Source: an uncultured Planctomycetaceae bacterium
Lineage (GTDB): Bacteria > Planctomycetota > Planctomycetia > Planctomycetales > Planctomycetaceae
Length of the DNA: 34,328 nt
NCBI GenBank assembly: GCA_903861195.1
Contig: CAIOTJ010000035.1
Coordinates: 1 to 34,328 of the forward strand
Direction of reading: 5' to 3'
The position numbers and the translations under genes are program-made. The notes under the pieces are model-generated. The model was not told the DNA's origin and did no database searches. It saw only the letters and a list, made by a program, of their open reading frames with translations. This document shows positions 9,229 to 17,531 of this stretch, in pieces (position 1 is the first letter of the stretch; the number at the start of each line of letters is the position of its first letter).

Positions 9229-11643
9229 TCAGCGAAGCCAACGGAGCAGGAACTCAAACGTATCCACCCCATGGATGGTATGGGGGCCGTCGAAGAACTC
9301 GATATGGCAGCGTTCGGATTCTCCAAGGTGGTCATACATCCGGCGCACCTTCCCGAACTCACCCAGCACCCACTCGCTGGGGGCCCCGCCATCCTGGTGT
9401 CCCTGTTCGACCATAAAGGGACGGGGGAACATCAGGCTGGCCAACTCAGCATAGCTGGCGATGTGCCCGAGATTCCACTCGGGAATCTCGTACTCTCGGG
9501 TAAAGGCGTATCCGTAGCGTTCCTCGTTGGTTGTGATCGTCCGGGCCCAATCCGTGAAGTCACCCGAGCAGATCGCCAGGGTGTAACCCTCAACAAACGG
9601 GGGCACCCGCATCGCCGTCTTCCCTCCGTAAGACAGGCCATAAAACCCGATCTTTTCCGGCTGTGCGAACGGCAGGGTCTGCAGCCAGGCGACAGTCTGT
9701 TCGTGCTGGGCGATGATGTAGCTGAAAAGCGACCGCCCCAGGGGATTGGCCATCCGCTGGATGACCCGAAAGCGGTCTTCGCCCCGATAGGGATTCTGGG
9801 GGGCATAGACCACAAATCCCTCCCCAGCCAGCTTGTGCGCGAAGCCCTTGTAATACTGAAAACCGGGACCATCCAGGGCGAGTGTGTCGATCGCCAGCGA
9901 CTCGAGACCATGTTGGCAGACAACGACCGGGCGGCGTTCATCGGGCTTCAGATCGGTCGGAACCAGCAGGATCCCCCCGGCAATCACCCCTTCCATGACA
10001 TCCAATTCGACTTCAAAAGCGGTGTACTGTTCCGTCTGGCGGACAACCCGGGAACGGGACCGTGGCGGCAACCGGTCGTGGGGCAGTCGGCCGATGTAGG
10101 AATCGAGAACCAGGTCGCGGAGCTCGGCGCGCGACTTCCCCCAGGCCTCGCGGGTCTGCTGCGGAGGGAGCCAGCGGGCGTTCCGGACCCGATGGCTCTT
10201 TTCCATCAGACGCTGAACATGGTCCTGCAACTCCTGGAATTGCCGTCGTTGCCGCTCCCGCGGATTGTGGGACAATTGACCGCCATCCGTGTCATCCTCC
10301 TGCTCCGCCGGAAAGTTAGCGAGCACCGAATCCTCGGCAAGCACCAGCTTCAGCGCCTGCAAAAACCCACTCCCTTCGCCCCATTGCTGCCAGCCGTTGT
10401 CCCCAATGTCAAGACGCAGTTGCGGTCGATTTTCGAGTTGCTTGAAAACCACCGCCACCTTCTCGAACTCGTGCTTGACCTCTGAAATCTTCCGGATCGC
10501 AAAGTGTCCAGGCGCCGCTGTCGAGGCGCGTCCTGGAGCGGTCTCTTCCGGGTCTTTATTGGGAAGACTTAGCACCTCCTCAACCTCAGATTCTTCAGTC
10601 TCCCATCCGGTCGCATTCAACTGCTCCTGGATGGTCAAATGGCGGGCGGCGAGCATCGACGCCAGCTCGGCATCACCAAATTCCCGCAGCAACCCCCAGA
10701 CGTTCCGATAGATGGGCTCGGCCCACAGTCCCTCTCGAGGCCCAAAGTGGCCACTGATCATCGTCGCTTGCACGCGGGTGTCGAGAGCCGCAACACACAG
10801 AGCAATCATCGCTCCCTCCCCAACCCCACTGACCCCAAGCGGCAGTCTTCGGGGATCCTGATCGGGCTCATCACCAACCGCTGCGTCAGGGACTTCAGGC
10901 CTTCGAAACCGTTCCAGCAAATCGAGGGCGGCCCGCACCTTCTGCACCTCATAACCGATCGGATGCCGTCCCATCTCAAACGCCTGGCGATAGAGGAACT
11001 CGCGGTGCGGCTGATCAGTGAACCCCACTTCGGGATGCCCCGACCATTCGTGTCCGCGGTCAATCAGCGTTGGCACGAGGACCACAGAGCCAGTCGCGGC
11101 CAGCATCTTCACCCAGGTCTCACCATCATCATATTTGTCCAGCGCGACGAATCGCTCCGGGATCATGGCGGCATCCGGTAGCGCCACCACGGCGGCTTTC
11201 GGTTGGTGCGGAACCACCAGGAGACCCTCGCCAGTCACTCCTTCCAGGACCGGCCAGCGAACGGCGAACACCGCGGCCACTGAACTCTCGGCGAGAATCG
11301 CAGGAGCCGAGGGGGTCCCGATCAGTTCGAACCCAGCCCCCTTCGCGAGTGATGTCCGGGGATCCACCGCCCCCAGGATCTGTTCCAGCCGGGCCCGATT
11401 TGGAGCGAGACTCTTCTCGAACGCATCCAGGCTGGTGAAGTCGTAATTCCAGAATCGGGCCCGCTGCAGGGGAGACACCTGCAACTCCCGTAAAGCATGC
11501 TTGCGAATCCCATCGACCATCACCTCATCGAGGGGTTCAGCACGCTGCAACGGGGAGGTGCCTGGCAAAGAAGGTTCGGCGAAACCCAGGGAAGCGGCGA
11601 GCAGGGCCAACCACATCCCCAGTTGCCAGGCGCGAATTTTCAC
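9229..11643 (-). CDS. Secreted protein with two alpha/beta-hydrolase-like halves
   Basis: 804 residues from GTG 11643, overlapping the upstream DUF1501 stop as GTGA. MKIRAWQLGMWLALLAASLG is a Sec-type signal. The C-terminal half (about 500-804) is a normal alpha/beta hydrolase of the acetyl-xylan-esterase/dienelactone-hydrolase sort: VVVCQHGLES (oxyanion region), nucleophile elbow GLSYGG with Ser671, a likely acid near EQGHQDGG (746-753) and His788 or His791 in GPHTIHG. The N-terminal half (about 125-330) repeats the layout (LLVVPHQPKAAVVALPD, then a long helix region). Its elbow reads GVGEGAM (273-279), with Gly where the nucleophile Ser should be, so it is probably inactive. Residues 340-500 link the halves. 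An esterase on plant or algal polysaccharide is a guess. The halves are inferred from motif order, not structure. Confidence 0.8.
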   Translation of the reverse strand: MKIRAWQLGMWLALLAASLGFAEPSLPGTSPLQRAEPLDEVMVDGIRKHALRELQVSPLQRARFWNYDFTSLDAFEKSLAPNRARLEQILGAVDPRTSLAKGAGFELIGTPSAPAILAESSVAAVFAVRWPVLEGVTGEGLLVVPHQPKAAVVALPDAAMIPERFVALDKYDDGETWVKMLAATGSVVLVPTLIDRGHEWSGHPEVGFTDQPHREFLYRQAFEMGRHPIGYEVQKVRAALDLLERFRRPEVPDAAVGDEPDQDPRRLPLGVSGVGEGAMIALCVAALDTRVQATMISGHFGPREGLWAEPIYRNVWGLLREFGDAELASMLAARHLTIQEQLNATGWETEESEVEEVLSLPNKDPEETAPGRASTAAPGHFAIRKISEVKHEFEKVAVVFKQLENRPQLRLDIGDNGWQQWGEGSGFLQALKLVLAEDSVLANFPAEQEDDTDGGQLSHNPRERQRRQFQELQDHVQRLMEKSHRVRNARWLPPQQTREAWGKSRAELRDLVLDSYIGRLPHDRLPPRSRSRVVRQTEQYTAFEVELDVMEGVIAGGILLVPTDLKPDERRPVVVCQHGLESLAIDTLALDGPGFQYYKGFAHKLAGEGFVVYAPQNPYRGEDRFRVIQRMANPLGRSLFSYIIAQHEQTVAWLQTLPFAQPEKIGFYGLSYGGKTAMRVPPFVEGYTLAICSGDFTDWARTITTNEERYGYAFTREYEIPEWNLGHIASYAELASLMFPRPFMVEQGHQDGGAPSEWVLGEFGKVRRMYDHLGESERCHIEFFDGPHTIHGVDTFEFLLRWLR

Positions 11644-13082
11644 GTGAGGATCTCCCGCACCACCTCGCCATGCACATTGGTCAGCCTGCGGCGGATGCCA
11701 TTGTGGTAAAAGGTCAACCGCTCGTGGTTGATTCCCAACAGATGCAAGACCGTGGCGTGAAAGTCGTACCAGCTGGTGCGATTCTCGACCGCCCGGTACC
11801 CCACATCGTCGGTGGCTCCATAGGACATCCCCGGTTTGAGTCCGGCCCCGGCCATCCAGACCGTGAAACCCGCCTGGTTGTGGTCGCGTCCCGTCCCCAG
11901 CACCCCATCGGCCGATTGGGCGAAGGGCGTGCGGCCGAATTCACTGGTGAAAATCACCAGAGTGTCTTCGAGCATTCCCCGTTCCTTCAGGTCGCGCAGC
12001 AGCGCCGCCAGAGGCTGGTCGCAGCGGGCCGCCTCTTGCCCATGGTTTTGTTGCATGTTCTCGTGCCCATCCCAATTGATCCGGGGGGAACCAAACGCCC
12101 CTCCGGCGAACAGCTGTACGAATCGCACCCCCTGCTCGAGCAGGCGTCGGGCCAACAGGCAACTGCGGCCGAAGTCATTGGTGGCGGGCTGTCCCAGACC
12201 ATACGCAGCCTGCGTCGCGGCGGTCTCGCGATCGAGCGCTGTGACCTCGGGAACCGCCAATTGCATGCGGGCCGCCAACTCGTAGGCGCGCATCCGGGCC
12301 GCCAGGTCGTCATGACCGCGGTCCTCGAGGTGTCGGCGATTGATCTCCGCCAGGAACTTCCGACTGGCAATCTCTGTTTCGGGCGCGATCTCGCGGGCCG
12401 GGACCAAGTCGGCAATCGCCTGCCCCTGGCTGCGCATGGTGACCCCCTGGTGGCGGGCTGGCAAGAATCCATTCGACCAATTGATCGAACCTCCTGCGGG
12501 AAGTCCCCGGACATCGGGAATCACCACATAGGTGGGCAGGTCTTCCGTTTCATTTCCCAAACCGTACGAGAGCCAGGCGCCCATGGTCGGAAACCCATTG
12601 AGGCGAAACCCGGTGTTGGCCTGGAATGTCGCGGGGGTATGGTTGGACGTCTCAGCATACATCGAATGGATGAAGGTCAGGTCGTCGACCATCCCCGCCA
12701 GGTGGGGAAACAGCGTCGAGACCCATTTGCCCGACTGCCCATGCTGGTGAAATTCCCAATCGGGCTGTCGCAATAAGCCGACCTGGCCAAAGAAGACGTC
12801 GGGACGTTCCTCGGCCGTCAGCGACTTGCCATGCAGGCGGATCAACTCGGGCTTGTAGTCGAATGTGTCGACCTGGCTGAAGCCGCCACAGGCGTAAATG
12901 TGAATGGCCCGCTTGGCCCTCGGGGGATGGTGGGGCGGAGGATCATCGGCTTCCCCGGGAACACCGGCCGCGAGCAACCCCTGGCGGTCGAGCAGAGACA
13001 ACAGCGCCGCCCCTCCCAGGCCATGGGAAGCGAAGGACAAAAACTCTCGACGGCCCAGAAAGCCGGAAGCAGGCAACGACAT
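11640..13082 (-). CDS. DUF1501 family protein, hydrolase partner (copy 2)
   Basis: 480 residues from ATG 13082; an in-frame GTG two codons upstream (13088) is the only near alternative. Leader GRREFLSFASHGLGGAALLSLL has Arg11-Arg12 and is twin-arginine type. DUF1501 landmarks: ACGGFSQVDTFDYKP (64-78), WDGH at 337-340, SEFGRTP at 380-386, GRDH at 398-401, and HLLGINHERLTFYHNGIRRRLT near the end. The subgroup is the same as copy 1, whose usual partner is a PSD1 protein. Here no PSCyt/PSD1 gene adjoins; the downstream overlapping gene is the 804-residue double hydrolase. The upstream 174-bp region is shared with the divergent VOC gene and holds several palindromes. Export and metal binding are inferred from family; the substrate is unknown. 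Confidence 0.92.
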   Translation of the reverse strand: MSLPASGFLGRREFLSFASHGLGGAALLSLLDRQGLLAAGVPGEADDPPPHHPPRAKRAIHIYACGGFSQVDTFDYKPELIRLHGKSLTAEERPDVFFGQVGLLRQPDWEFHQHGQSGKWVSTLFPHLAGMVDDLTFIHSMYAETSNHTPATFQANTGFRLNGFPTMGAWLSYGLGNETEDLPTYVVIPDVRGLPAGGSINWSNGFLPARHQGVTMRSQGQAIADLVPAREIAPETEIASRKFLAEINRRHLEDRGHDDLAARMRAYELAARMQLAVPEVTALDRETAATQAAYGLGQPATNDFGRSCLLARRLLEQGVRFVQLFAGGAFGSPRINWDGHENMQQNHGQEAARCDQPLAALLRDLKERGMLEDTLVIFTSEFGRTPFAQSADGVLGTGRDHNQAGFTVWMAGAGLKPGMSYGATDDVGYRAVENRTSWYDFHATVLHLLGINHERLTFYHNGIRRRLTNVHGEVVREILT

Positions 13083-13256
13083 GATCACCCCGCGTGGTCC
13101 AAAAAACGGGTCGTGGATTCCAGAAAGCGTACCGCAGACCCCCGGATGGGGTCAAAGCGAGGGACTCGGGTGGCCTCCCCGGGGTGAGTTTCCCGGGATG
13201 ATGCCCCGGGATATTCTGGCGACACCTCTCCATGGCTCTTCTGACCCCACTTTTGC

Positions 13257-13622
13257 ATGTCGATTCTCCACTTCACCCTGGCCACCCGCGATGTGGTCGC
13301 GACAGCCCGATTCTTCTCGGCAACACTCGGCTGGCAGCCGGTCGACCGACCCAACAATATCCCCATGCAGGCAGCGTGGTTGGGAATCGCCCCCGGCCAG
13401 GAACTGCACCTGCTGCATATCGAGGGCTTCGCCCCCAGTCCCTTCGAGGCCGAGTTCGGACGGCACTTCGCCGTGGGGTTTCCAGTGTCCCAGTTTCCCG
13501 CCTTGAAGCAACGGCTGCGCGATCACGGGGCCGAGTTGATCGAGCCCCGACGTGAAACCCCGTTCGAGCGGTTTTTTTTCCGCGATCCGAACGGCTACGT
13601 GTTTGAAGTTGTCTCGGTCTGA
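13257..13622 (+). CDS. VOC-fold (glyoxalase/bleomycin-resistance-like) protein
   Basis: 121 residues, a single vicinal-oxygen-chelate unit with the two beta-alpha-beta-beta-beta halves. It opens with HFTLATRDVVATARFFSATL (His5, then the helix typical of the family) and closes with FRDPNGYVFEVVSV, where Glu117 is the usual final metal ligand. His51 and His70 could supply others. The ATG at 13257 leaves no leader, so it is cytoplasmic. Its stop lies 2 nt from the stop of the convergent AAA+ gene. VOC proteins range over lactoylglutathione lyase, dioxygenase, epimerase and drug-binding roles; nothing here chooses among them. Confidence 0.85.
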   Translation: MSILHFTLATRDVVATARFFSATLGWQPVDRPNNIPMQAAWLGIAPGQELHLLHIEGFAPSPFEAEFGRHFAVGFPVSQFPALKQRLRDHGAELIEPRRETPFERFFFRDPNGYVFEVVSV

Positions 13623-13624
13623 AT

Positions 13625-15625
13625 TCAGCGCGACTGCAGTTTGATTCGGGTGACCCGGCCAAACCGGCCGGTTGATCCCCCCGGGGGGGGCAACAGGCGA
13701 AGCGCGGCGGGGAACCAACCAGGCTTGGTCAACTTTCCGTCGGGTAGCTGTGTCATTGCTGGAAGCTTGGGAGGGGGGAGTCCACCCCGATACTCGTCGG
13801 CCGACACGGGATGGACGTAGACCCGTCGGTTCGCGATCAGGTTGGCAAGGGTCTCGGCCAATCCCGGGCTGAGTCCGGACCACAGAACCACATTGGGGTC
13901 GGAACGCAGGGCGAGTCCCTGTTCTCCCGCACCGGGGAAATACCTCCCGAATTTCTCGACAATTGTCGCGAAGGTGGTCGTGTCGTACCGGCGCAGGTAC
14001 TCAACCAGTCCCGCGTTGACCTGGCCATGCTCGGCCAACTGCTGCCACCCCTCGGCCGCAGAGTTATCGTCGTCGAGCGGTAGCTGCGACAGGCGGCGGT
14101 GTTCGTCCTCGATCATCTTGGTGACACGGCTGTCGAGCGTGGCCCGGCGGCAGCGGCTCGACGCCCACTCCCGGAGTTCGAACACCTTCTCTTCCATGGT
14201 GACTGACAGGGGAACGGTCTGATCTCGCGATTTCTCGAGGTCCTCCTGAGACAGCAGCCGCCCCTGTCCGAACGAATCGATCATGGCGGACACCACAATC
14301 TGCTCCAATTCGGCACCGCTGAATCCTTCGGTGCGATTGGCGATCGATTCAAGATCGTACTTCTCGGGTTTCCAGCCCCGCTTGGAAAGGTGAATCTCGA
14401 GGATATCGAGGCGTTCGTGGTAATTCGGCAGATCGACGAAAAACAACTCGTCAAACCGTCCCCGGCGGAGCAGTTCCGGCGGGAGATTGGCGACCGAGTT
14501 GGCGGTCGCCACCACAAACACTGGCTGCTTACGGCCTTCCATCCAGGTAAGAAAGCTGCCGAACAGGCGGGCCATGACCGAATCCTGTCCCTGCGAATCT
14601 TCCCCCAACCCGGCGAAGCCTTTTTCGATCTCATCCAACCACAGTACGGCCGGGGCAATGGTCTCCATCAGCCGCAGCACATCCCGCAGGTTTCGCTCGC
14701 TGGTCCCGCGATCGGCTGAAAGCAGATTGGCGACATCCAACCGGACCAGCGGAAAACTCAGCAGGCGGGCGGTGGCCCGGGCTGTGAGACTTTTGCCGCA
14801 CCCCTGCACCCCCAACAACAGAAGTCCCTTGGGGAGGGGAATTCCCTGTTCGCGGGCCCGTTCCGTGAAGGCTTCGGCGCGTTGACTCAACCAGTCCTTG
14901 AGCACCTCCAGCCCGCCCACATCGCGGACTCCCTCCTCCAGGTCATAGAACTCCAGCAGATCCGATCCCTGCACGAGGTGGCGTTTTTCAGCCACCAGCA
15001 GACGGAAAGCCTCGTCGTCGACCGTCTCGCGCCCCTGCAGCGCAAATTGCAGCGCCTTGCGGGCTTCCCGAGCCGTCAGCCCCAGCACCCCCTTGACCAG
15101 CTTTTCCTCGGCGGCCGGATCAACCTCTAGCGAAGTCTGCGCCGCCGCGTTCCGGGCGGCGAGGGCCGCCTGGAGTTCCTGGCGAATTTCTTCGATCCCC
15201 GGCAGGGGCAGGTCGATCTCGAAGGCCTCCTTAAGCAGATCGAGCGGCACCGACAAGCCGGCCCCCAGAAACAGCAGGGTCTTCCCCTCACGGGCCAAGC
15301 GCGGTGCCAGGTCGCGCAGCCGACGGATCACGCGCGCGTCGGAGAAACAGGGTTGAAAATCCTTCAGCAGGAAGACGTGATTTGCGGGATAACACTCGAT
15401 CCGTTCCAGAAACCACAGAGGGTCGGTGGAAATCGCCTCGTCGCTCCCCGGGGGTGGCTGAGGACCGTCCGTGATGGTCCAGGTCACGAGTCCCCGTTCC
15501 ACCTCCAACAGCACCTCGGCCAATTCAGTCTCCCAGCGCTCCTCTTCAAAGGTCTTGAGGAACAACAGGCCATAATCCGAAAGGATTCGGGCCCGAACTT
15601 GATCCAGTGCCTCGGCGGTGGTCAT
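13625..15625 (-). CDS. Ycf46-like AAA+ ATPase with C-terminal extension
   Basis: 666 residues from ATG 15625; the frame opens 40 codons further upstream, but that part is low-complexity and not protein-like. Residues 1-150 match the N-terminal module of the Ycf46 family (LKDFQPCFSDARVIRRLRDL and a dead-P-loop-like GKTLLFLGAGLSVP). The AAA+ core at about 232-480 has VGGLEVLKDWL, Walker A GVQGCGKS (272-279), Walker B VLWLDEIEK (327-335), sensor 1 Asn in VVATANS (371-377), LLRRGRFDE (385-393) with arginine-finger candidates, and GFSGAELE (434-441). Residues about 500-666 go beyond Ycf46: LVEYLRRYDTTTFATIVEKF, DPNVVLWSGLSPGLAETL, then a basic Pro-rich end. Ycf46 in cyanobacteria has been linked to CO2 uptake regulation; the role here is unknown. 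Cytoplasmic, apparently monocistronic. Confidence 0.88.
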   Translation of the reverse strand: MTTAEALDQVRARILSDYGLLFLKTFEEERWETELAEVLLEVERGLVTWTITDGPQPPPGSDEAISTDPLWFLERIECYPANHVFLLKDFQPCFSDARVIRRLRDLAPRLAREGKTLLFLGAGLSVPLDLLKEAFEIDLPLPGIEEIRQELQAALAARNAAAQTSLEVDPAAEEKLVKGVLGLTAREARKALQFALQGRETVDDEAFRLLVAEKRHLVQGSDLLEFYDLEEGVRDVGGLEVLKDWLSQRAEAFTERAREQGIPLPKGLLLLGVQGCGKSLTARATARLLSFPLVRLDVANLLSADRGTSERNLRDVLRLMETIAPAVLWLDEIEKGFAGLGEDSQGQDSVMARLFGSFLTWMEGRKQPVFVVATANSVANLPPELLRRGRFDELFFVDLPNYHERLDILEIHLSKRGWKPEKYDLESIANRTEGFSGAELEQIVVSAMIDSFGQGRLLSQEDLEKSRDQTVPLSVTMEEKVFELREWASSRCRRATLDSRVTKMIEDEHRRLSQLPLDDDNSAAEGWQQLAEHGQVNAGLVEYLRRYDTTTFATIVEKFGRYFPGAGEQGLALRSDPNVVLWSGLSPGLAETLANLIANRRVYVHPVSADEYRGGLPPPKLPAMTQLPDGKLTKPGWFPAALRLLPPPGGSTGRFGRVTRIKLQSR

Positions 15626-15835
15626 GGGTGCGGAATTTGCAAAAGAGACAAGGCAGGCGGGGTCTGATCCCGCGATCGTATCGATTTGGGCGGAGCGATT
15701 CCTCTGGCGGGAGCGGCCCCGCGCCGCGGCTGTGCCGCCTCCCACGCAACCCCACAGGCCGCATCCCTCCCCCGAACCCGATTTCCCCCTTAGAATGCCG
15801 CCGACTGTCTCTCACCCTTCGCAGGATCGCCTTCC

Positions 15836-17098
15836 ATGTCTGTGACGCTCAGCCAATTCGCCCGCAACCTCAATGTCGAGACCGCCTTCACGGTCCTGGC
15901 CGTCGCCAAGCAACTTAAGGCGAAGGGGAAGGATGTGGTTGAATTGGAAATTGGCGACAGCCCGTTTCCCAGCACGGCCCACGCCAAGCAGGCTGGCGAG
16001 CAGGCCATCAAAGATGACCAGTCGCACTACTGTCCCTCGCCAGGGCTTCCCGAGTTCCGTGAAACGGCCGCCCGGTTCGTGCGCGACGAGTTTCACATCC
16101 CCGCCGAGGGGCGAAACGTGGTGGTCGGCCCTGGAGCCAAGATTTTCCAGCAGTTTTTCTGCGAAGCGTTTCTGAATCCCGGTGACGGAGCCCTGGTCTT
16201 CAGCCCGCATTTTCCCACCTTCATTCCCAACATCGAGCGGCGCGGTGCTCGGGCCGTGCTGGCTCCACTGTCTCTGAAGAACGAGTTCCGTCCGGGAGTC
16301 GACCAGATCGAACGGTTCCTCTCAACCGACCCCGCCCCCCGGGCCATCTTCCTCAATTCGCCCCACAACCCTACGGGCGGAGTGGCCCTCGAGCAGGATT
16401 TACGCGACATTGCCGACCTGATTCGTGGCAAGAACATTGCCGTCTTTTCCGACGAGCCCTACTGTCACATGGTCTGGAAAGGACGGCACCGTTCACTGCT
16501 GGAACAACCGGGAATGCTCGACCAGGCGGTCGCCGCCTATACCTTCAGCAAGTCGTACAGCATGAGCGGCTGGCGTCTGGGATTTGCCGTCTCGAGCCCG
16601 GAAATCACCGACGCCATCGGCAAGATGATCAACACCTGCCTCTCTTGTGTGCCCCCCATCGTCCAGTTGGCCGGTGCGGCCGCCCTGACCCACGACAAAG
16701 TCGAACGAGACCGGGTGATGCAGTTGTTTCGTGACAAAGTGGTGCTGTTGACACAGGGACTCAACCGCATCCCGGGGTTCAAGACTCTCGATCCCACCGC
16801 GACCTTCTACGTGTTCCCCAATGTCGCACCGATCTGCAACGCTTTGGGAATCACCAGCCATGGCCTCGCGCTGTATCTGCTGGAAGGGGCCGATGATCAT
16901 TTCGGCGTCGCCTGTCTCGGGGGAGAGTGCTTCGGCGAAGCGGGGGCGGGCTTTCTGAGGTTCAGCTGTGCCGAGCCCAACGAACGGCTCCAACAGGCGA
17001 TTGATTTCCTTCCGGTGGCACTCGGTCGGGTCGACCGAGTGCGGGCTTACCTGGACAAGAACCCCAAGTTTTCCTTGCGGACACCATATGCAGTCTGA
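15836..17098 (+). CDS. PLP-dependent class I/II aminotransferase
   Basis: 420 residues, fold-type I aminotransferase of the aspartate-aminotransferase superfamily. Active-site landmarks: NSPHNPTGG with Asn178, FSDEPY with Asp206 and Tyr209 (cofactor ring contacts), SKSYSMSGWRLGF with the PLP-binding Lys239 and Arg247, and FLRFSC with Arg375, which binds the substrate alpha-carboxylate. The opening ELEIGDSPFPST is the substrate-side motif of aspartate/aromatic/alanine-type enzymes. The ATG at 15836 sits 210 bp from the divergent AAA+ gene. Its final codons overlap the start of a VanZ-like gene by 11 nt. Substrate cannot be assigned from sequence; aspartate, aromatic acids or alanine are all possible. 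A cytosolic amino-acid biosynthetic role is likely. Confidence 0.92.
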   Translation: MSVTLSQFARNLNVETAFTVLAVAKQLKAKGKDVVELEIGDSPFPSTAHAKQAGEQAIKDDQSHYCPSPGLPEFRETAARFVRDEFHIPAEGRNVVVGPGAKIFQQFFCEAFLNPGDGALVFSPHFPTFIPNIERRGARAVLAPLSLKNEFRPGVDQIERFLSTDPAPRAIFLNSPHNPTGGVALEQDLRDIADLIRGKNIAVFSDEPYCHMVWKGRHRSLLEQPGMLDQAVAAYTFSKSYSMSGWRLGFAVSSPEITDAIGKMINTCLSCVPPIVQLAGAAALTHDKVERDRVMQLFRDKVVLLTQGLNRIPGFKTLDPTATFYVFPNVAPICNALGITSHGLALYLLEGADDHFGVACLGGECFGEAGAGFLRFSCAEPNERLQQAIDFLPVALGRVDRVRAYLDKNPKFSLRTPYAV

Positions 17099-17531
17099 GC
17101 TTTCGGCGCGTCCGTTGGTCGTGCGGTTGCGCCCGCTGATTCTGGGAGGCACCGCCGCCTTTTGGCTGTTGATGCTGGTCCTCACCCATCTACCCGAGAT
17201 TCCCAAAGAATATGACCCGGAACTGGGAGACAAGAGCGAGCACCTGATTGGCTACATGCTGCTGTCCGTAGGTCTGGGATTGAGCCTGAGCGCTTGTCAG
17301 GGCCCCCTGGGATGGCGGCGTCTTGCGATGGTCATCGGGATTGTGGCGGTTTACGGTGCTTTCGATGAAACAACCCAACCGCTGTTTGGCAGGAACTGCG
17401 ACTGGTACGACTGGGTGGCCGACCTGCAGGGATGCTTTCTGGGGGTCTTGGCGGTGCTGGCGATTGATCAGTTGTGCCGACGCTGGCGACCGGGGTGGTT
17501 TCCCCCCAGCACCACATCGATGAACCTTTGA
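17088..17531 (+). CDS. VanZ-like family membrane protein
   Basis: 147 residues from ATG 17088; the frame is open further left inside the aminotransferase gene, but this start gives a sensible N-terminus and an 11-nt overlap. Four hydrophobic segments are visible: about 18-34 (LILGGTAAFWLLMLVLT), 58-76, 84-100 and 117-133. VanZ-type polar motifs are present: DKSEHLIGYMLLS (the His/Tyr helix), YGAFDETTQPLFGR and WYDWVADLQGCFLG. Family members sit in the inner membrane; VanZ itself gives low-level teicoplanin resistance and many chromosomal homologues have no known role. Overlap with the aminotransferase implies co-transcription, not shared function. Confidence 0.85.
   Translation: MQSELSARPLVVRLRPLILGGTAAFWLLMLVLTHLPEIPKEYDPELGDKSEHLIGYMLLSVGLGLSLSACQGPLGWRRLAMVIGIVAVYGAFDETTQPLFGRNCDWYDWVADLQGCFLGVLAVLAIDQLCRRWRPGWFPPSTTSMNL

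Noticed and set aside
9142-10485. 447-codon plus-strand frame opposite the double hydrolase
   Set aside because: It starts inside the DUF1501 gene, has no motif, and mirrors the codon phase of the clearly real minus-strand gene; high GC makes long antisense frames common here.
11670-12776. 368-codon plus-strand frame opposite DUF1501 copy 2
   Set aside because: Same antisense effect; the minus-strand reading has all DUF1501 landmarks.
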